NCBI GenBank assembly: GCA_019428905.1
Contig: JAHYJN010000032.1
Location: 1-33,230 of the forward strand
Direction: 5' to 3'
Length of the DNA: 33,230 nucleotides
Origin: Candidatus Brevefilum sp.
Lineage (GTDB): Bacteria > Chloroflexota > Anaerolineae > Anaerolineales > Anaerolineaceae
The notes beneath the pieces are model-generated. The model was not told the DNA's origin, did no database searches, and was given only the letters and a program-made list of their open reading frames with translations. This document shows, piece after piece, positions 30,302-33,230 of the stretch. A program made the translations under genes and the position numbers. Within the stretch, counting starts at the first letter, position 1; each line of letters opens with the position of its first letter.

Positions 30302-31492
30302 TCAGGCTTTTACATTTGGACTGAAAGATCTACTTATCAGCAAACTCGAAAACCCAAAACTGAGAAGAATAATGGCACTTAATAAAAAACCAAAATGGTA
30401 ACTCGTCTGGGTGACAATCGGCGTGAACACGAGGGAGGTCACAAACTGGCCTAAAAACATCAGGGTCACAAAAACGCCATTGGCTCGCCCGCGAATCTCA
30501 GGGCTGGCTTCATGGGCCAGCCAGGTGGTCAGGTTGGCCATATTCAAACCCATGCCAAATCCAGCAATCACCTGCCCCAAAATCACCAATGTCCAGGTAT
30601 TTGCGACAGCGAGCGCGGTGAATCCACCCCCCATTAACAAAAAACCGCCAACAAACAGGCTTTGGTAGGATAAACGCCTACCCGTCCGTTCATAAACCAT
30701 CCCCCCCAGAAAAGTCAGCAGGCCAGACAGCCCGCCTACCAGGCCAACTTCAAACCCACCCACACCCAGCAGGTCAGCCATGTAATAGGCAATGTAGACG
30801 GGGATGGTCATAAATGCAAAATGCAGGATGAAGGTCCCTGTATAGATTAATCCCAGTGATGGTGTGAGGGTCAAACGCGATCGATTGGCTGATCCTGCTG
30901 GCTGTCGGCTGACTTTGGGCTCATGGATGGCAAACAGGGCAGGGACAAAGATCAACAGCACAGACAAGTAAACCAAGAAAGCGTATTCCCAGGTGATGTC
31001 GGCCAAGAAACCACCGATTGGCAGGAAAAAGATCACACTCAACCCCCCAAAAGCAGACTGGTACCCCATGAATTTCGCCCGTTTTTGACCTGAAAAATAA
31101 TCAGCGATCAAGGCATTGGTGGCAGTCGTTGCACCAGCAATACATAAACCAACCAGGGCACGTGTCAACAAGATGGCAAAGATATGGGTCAGGAAATACG
31201 CGCCGCTGCCAGCTAACCCACCGATCAAAATCGAACCGACCAGTACTGGTTTTCTGCCAAAGCGGTCTGTCAGCAGGCCCATTACAGGACCGCCCAGCAC
31301 AACAAATAGCGCTGGCAAAGTGACAATTAATGAGACCAACAACGCCGCCCCTGGGACATCGCCGAACGCAATCAACATGGCCGGCATGGCGGTTGACAAG
31401 CCAGCCCCAGCAATCAGCGTAAAATTAGCGCCGGTGAGCAGGACAATTTTGCCCCATTGGTTGGGCGTGTTTGAGTGGTCTAGGTTTTTCAT
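30302..31492 (-). CDS. MFS transporter, DHA1-like exporter
   Basis: This is a 396-residue permease with about 12 membrane helices. The loop 2-3 signature is clear in GGPVMGLLTDRFGRKPVLVGS, and a second copy in the other half reads GGMVYERTGRRLSYQ. A basic central loop (EPKVSRQPAGSANRSR) separates the halves. The pattern suits the DHA1 drug/metabolite exporter group, but no substrate can be named. The open frame starts at a TTG at 31522; the ATG at 31492 is preferred, though neither has a strong ribosome binding site. The EamA transporter gene lies just upstream on the same strand. Confidence 0.85.
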   Translation of the reverse strand: MKNLDHSNTPNQWGKIVLLTGANFTLIAGAGLSTAMPAMLIAFGDVPGAALLVSLIVTLPALFVVLGGPVMGLLTDRFGRKPVLVGSILIGGLAGSGAYFLTHIFAILLTRALVGLCIAGATTATNALIADYFSGQKRAKFMGYQSAFGGLSVIFFLPIGGFLADITWEYAFLVYLSVLLIFVPALFAIHEPKVSRQPAGSANRSRLTLTPSLGLIYTGTFILHFAFMTIPVYIAYYMADLLGVGGFEVGLVGGLSGLLTFLGGMVYERTGRRLSYQSLFVGGFLLMGGGFTALAVANTWTLVILGQVIAGFGMGLNMANLTTWLAHEASPEIRGRANGVFVTLMFLGQFVTSLVFTPIVTQTSYHFGFLLSAIILLSFGFSSLLISRSFSPNVKA

Positions 31493-31586
31493 AGATTTCT
31501 GATCGGGATTATTGTTATCCAAACGGATTTACAAAAGGTGTAATCTCGCGCGGGAGGTTGATTTGACTTGTTCACAAAAAGGTTGT

Positions 31587-32501
31587 TCATTGGCATGTAA
31601 TTTCTACGCTCTGATTTGCCGATTTCACAACCCGATCAGGGCTGCGCTGCAACAGGATGATGGACAGGATCACCAACCCGCCCCCTACCCATTGTTGAAA
31701 GGTCAGCGATTCGTTCAGAAAGGCCAGCGCCATCAAGACCGTCAGTACCGGCTGTAAAGTGATGATCAGCGATCCTCGGGCTGCGCCTAATTTTTTCAAG
31801 CTGATGTTCATTGCTACAATCGGCATCAGGGTGCCAAAAAACCCAAACGAGACCAGCAAAGCCCACCCCACTAAGTTGTTTGGGGCGCTGACCCCCAAGA
31901 AAGGGATCAGGGACAGCCCTACCAGCATGGCTCCGGTCAACACGGCTGTCGACCCAACGATCGGTTCATCAAGTGCTTTGAAAACCTTCTCAGATAGGAG
32001 CATGTAAGCCGCTAGCGCCAGTGCATTGATCAACGTGATTAACATACCGATCGGATCGATCGTGAGGACAGCGCCAAACTCAAAGGTCGTTAAAAATAGC
32101 CCAACCAGGGTTAGGGGCAGTCCCAACCAAAACAAGCGCGGTACTGAAGCACCGCTCAGTAAGGCATACAGCACCACCAGGGAAGGATAGATATAGATCA
32201 AGATCACATAGACCGAAGAAGATAGAAGCTGCAGTGCGAATATGGCGGAAAAGCTAGCGATCGAAAAAATAACACCCAACCCTAAAAAGCGCCAAGGATG
32301 GGTTAAAGCCCCTTGCCTGGGGTGTCGCTGAAAGCAGAGATAGACCCACAATGGCGGCGTTGCCAGTGCAAAACGCCAGATTGCGATATGCTGCGGCGGC
32401 ATTTGAGTCACCTGGGGAATAATTTTCATCAGCATCACTGCCACAGCCAATCCCAAAGAGGCGATCACCATTGCCAGAAATCCGATATGTTTATCCTTCA
32501 T
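31587..32501 (-). CDS. EamA-family (drug/metabolite superfamily) transporter
   Basis: This is a 304-residue membrane protein with ten helices in two EamA repeats (about 8-140 and 155-290). Typical features are AIWRFALATPPLWVYL in the first half and LGAARGSLIITLQPVLTVLMALAFLNESLTFQQWVGGGLVILSIIL in the second; this conserved Pro-Val...Leu-x-Glu block is diagnostic. Family members export amino acids, metabolites or drugs; the substrate is unknown. Start is ATG 32501. A TATAAT on the minus strand (32533-32538) about 30 bases upstream is a likely -10. The gene is divergent from the copper operon. Confidence 0.88.
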   Translation of the reverse strand: MKDKHIGFLAMVIASLGLAVAVMLMKIIPQVTQMPPQHIAIWRFALATPPLWVYLCFQRHPRQGALTHPWRFLGLGVIFSIASFSAIFALQLLSSSVYVILIYIYPSLVVLYALLSGASVPRLFWLGLPLTLVGLFLTTFEFGAVLTIDPIGMLITLINALALAAYMLLSEKVFKALDEPIVGSTAVLTGAMLVGLSLIPFLGVSAPNNLVGWALLVSFGFFGTLMPIVAMNISLKKLGAARGSLIITLQPVLTVLMALAFLNESLTFQQWVGGGLVILSIILLQRSPDRVVKSANQSVEITCQ

Positions 32502-32587
32502 TCAGACAATCTCCATTCACAAACCGTTGCTTATTATACTGTTTTAGCAACAGGAAAACAGGGTATAGGGGAATCTGTAAACCAGAT

Positions 32588-32616
32588 TTGACATATCTGG
32601 ATGATTATGGTATTAT
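32588..32616 (+). promoter_or_regulatory. promoter of the csoR-copZ-copA operon
   Basis: This is a near-consensus promoter: TTGACA (32588-32593), exactly 17 bases, TATTAT (32611-32616). The -35 box is framed by a 6-bp inverted repeat CCAGAT (32582-32587) / ATCTGG (32595-32600), which could be a second regulatory site. Transcription should begin near 32623, before the G/C-tract operator. Confidence 0.8.
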
Positions 32617-32634
32617 TTATACACTTTACACCCT

Positions 32635-32649
32635 CCCCCCCTGGGGGGG
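32635..32649 (+). promoter_or_regulatory. CsoR-type operator (G/C-tract palindrome)
   Basis: Seven C (32635-32641), one T and seven G (32643-32649) form a perfect dyad directly downstream of the promoter and 13 bases before the csoR start codon. CsoR/RcnR-family repressors recognise G-tract inverted repeats of this kind, so autoregulation by the encoded CsoR is likely. The tract could also affect translation, since it sits just before the ribosome binding site. Confidence 0.7.
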
Positions 32650-32662
32650 ATCGGAGACGACT

Positions 32663-32938
32663 ATGGAACACGACCATCACGATAACATCCAGCGGCTCAA
32701 GATCGTTGAAGGCCACATCCGTGGGATCCAGCGGATGCTCGAAAACGACCAGTACTGCATTGACATCATCCGCCAGATCCACGCGGTGCAAGCCGCGCTC
32801 AACAAGATCAGCGCCAACCTGCTGGACGGCCACCTCAACAGCTGCCTGCTGAGCGCCATCCAGGGTGAAGACCCCCTTGAGCGCACCCGGGTGTTAAAAG
32901 AGATCACAGAAGTATTCGAAACCGCTAACAAAGTATAA
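32663..32938 (+). CDS. csoR: copper-sensing transcriptional repressor CsoR
   Basis: This is a 91-residue all-helical DUF156 repressor. The Cu(I)-binding triad is intact: C32 (DQYCIDI), H57 and C61 (LLDGHLNSCLL), with the 25- and 4-residue spacing of CsoR. In family members copper binding releases the repressor from its G-tract operator. A His-rich start (MEHDHHDN) may add metal affinity. The frame is open back to 32471, but the ATG at 32663 gives the family N-terminus and has GGAG seven bases upstream. It is the first gene of an operon with a copper chaperone and a copper ATPase, which supports copper rather than nickel or formaldehyde sensing. Confidence 0.93.
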   Translation: MEHDHHDNIQRLKIVEGHIRGIQRMLENDQYCIDIIRQIHAVQAALNKISANLLDGHLNSCLLSAIQGEDPLERTRVLKEITEVFETANKV

Positions 32939-32958
32939 ACAAAATAAGGAGATAAATA

Positions 32959-33165
32959 ATGAAATCCGTAACCTATTCAGTACCCAATATCTCGTGCCAC
33001 CATTGCACACACACCATCACCATGGAACTGTCGGACATCGAAGGCGTCGAAAAAGTTGATGCCGATGTCCAAACCCGGTTGGTAGCGATCACTTTTGACG
33101 ATCCCGCCACGGAACAAATCCTCAAAGATACCCTGGCAGAGATCAATTATCCTGCAGTTGAGTAA
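32959..33165 (+). CDS. copZ: CopZ-like heavy-metal-associated domain protein
   Basis: This is a 68-residue ferredoxin-like HMA domain that would bind Cu(I) through the two Cys of ISCHHC (C13, C16) and pass it to the CopA ATPase encoded next. The usual motif is MxCxxC; here Ile replaces Met and two His lie between the Cys. The remaining pattern (GVEKVDADVQTRLVAITFDD, INYPAVE) is typical of the family. The start is ATG with AAGGAG eight bases upstream, 20 bases after csoR. Confidence 0.92.
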   Translation: MKSVTYSVPNISCHHCTHTITMELSDIEGVEKVDADVQTRLVAITFDDPATEQILKDTLAEINYPAVE

Positions 33166-33170
33166 AAACC

Positions 33171-33230
33171 ATGTCAATCCAAAAACACCTTACCCTTCCC
33201 ATCCTGGGGATGACCTGCGCCAATTGTGTG
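33171..33230 (+). CDS. copA: copper-translocating P-type ATPase CopA, 5' end only
   Basis: The first 20 codons are in the window: ATG at 33171, then a start of an N-terminal HMA domain with GMTCANCV, the CxxC copper-binding motif of CopA ATPases. It starts five bases after the copZ stop codon. The rest lies beyond the window, so the P-type ATPase identity rests on this motif plus the csoR-copZ context. Confidence 0.75.
   Translation, partial: MSIQKHLTLPILGMTCANCV

Noticed and set aside
31501..31522. GGATAACAAT near the MFS start, resembling part of the lac operator
   Set aside because: Only about ten bases match, there is no symmetry and no LacI-type regulator nearby. It is most likely chance.

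Overview
The window looks like a chromosomal segment of an anaerobic Chloroflexota bacterium, probably of the class Anaerolineae. This is inferred from gene content, not from a marker-gene search. Supporting signs are roughly 50% G+C, membrane-anchored TPR proteins on Pro/Thr stalks (PTPTPTRS), a DUF711 protein, a zinc-finger-less DnaJ, a HrcA/CIRCE-controlled groESL operon, and a DnaB / DnaD-like / DnaC-like gene trio. No tRNA, rRNA, CRISPR array, transposase, integrase or phage gene was found, so this reads as ordinary chromosome rather than an island.

Positions 1-5784 (+ strand): the 3' end of an MFS transporter, a two-domain GNAT acetyltransferase, a complete MFS transporter overlapping a small metallophosphoesterase, a SpoU/TrmH RNA methyltransferase and a DUF711 protein. 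Positions 5785-11785 (+): a complete branched-chain amino acid ABC transporter (substrate-binding lipoprotein, LivH, LivM, LivG, LivF). Its 500-bp leader holds promoters, a dyad, an 18-codon Ile/Leu/Val-rich reading frame and a set of mutually exclusive stems ending in a strong terminator, which together look like a classical transcription attenuator. A second strong hairpin separates the binding-protein gene from the permease genes.

Positions 11835-25291 (- strand): a membrane-anchored hypothetical protein coupled to a lipoprotein peptidyl-prolyl isomerase; groES-groEL with a perfect CIRCE element; two tandem TPR paralogues; a CopD-like membrane protein overlapping a cyclic-nucleotide-binding-fold protein that lacks a DNA-binding domain; 6-phosphogluconolactonase; a DnaJ-family chaperone; a PlsC-type acyltransferase; a HAD phosphatase overlapping a membrane-anchored HExxH metallopeptidase; and an OmpR-type regulator with a degenerate receiver domain. 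Much of this stretch concerns protein folding and the cell envelope.

Positions 25634-29694 (+): a bifunctional-nuclease (DUF151) protein, then a replication-initiation operon of DnaB helicase, a DnaD-like protein and an unusual protein with two complete DnaC-like AAA+ domains in one chain. Positions 29880-32501 (-): a small membrane protein, an MFS exporter and an EamA transporter. Positions 32588-33230 (+): the start of a copper-resistance operon (CsoR, CopZ-like chaperone, CopA start) with a promoter and a G/C-tract operator.

The most interesting items are the putative liv attenuator and the double DnaC-like loader. Several starts were moved downstream of the longest open frame where a Shine-Dalgarno sequence or paralogue comparison favoured an internal ATG.
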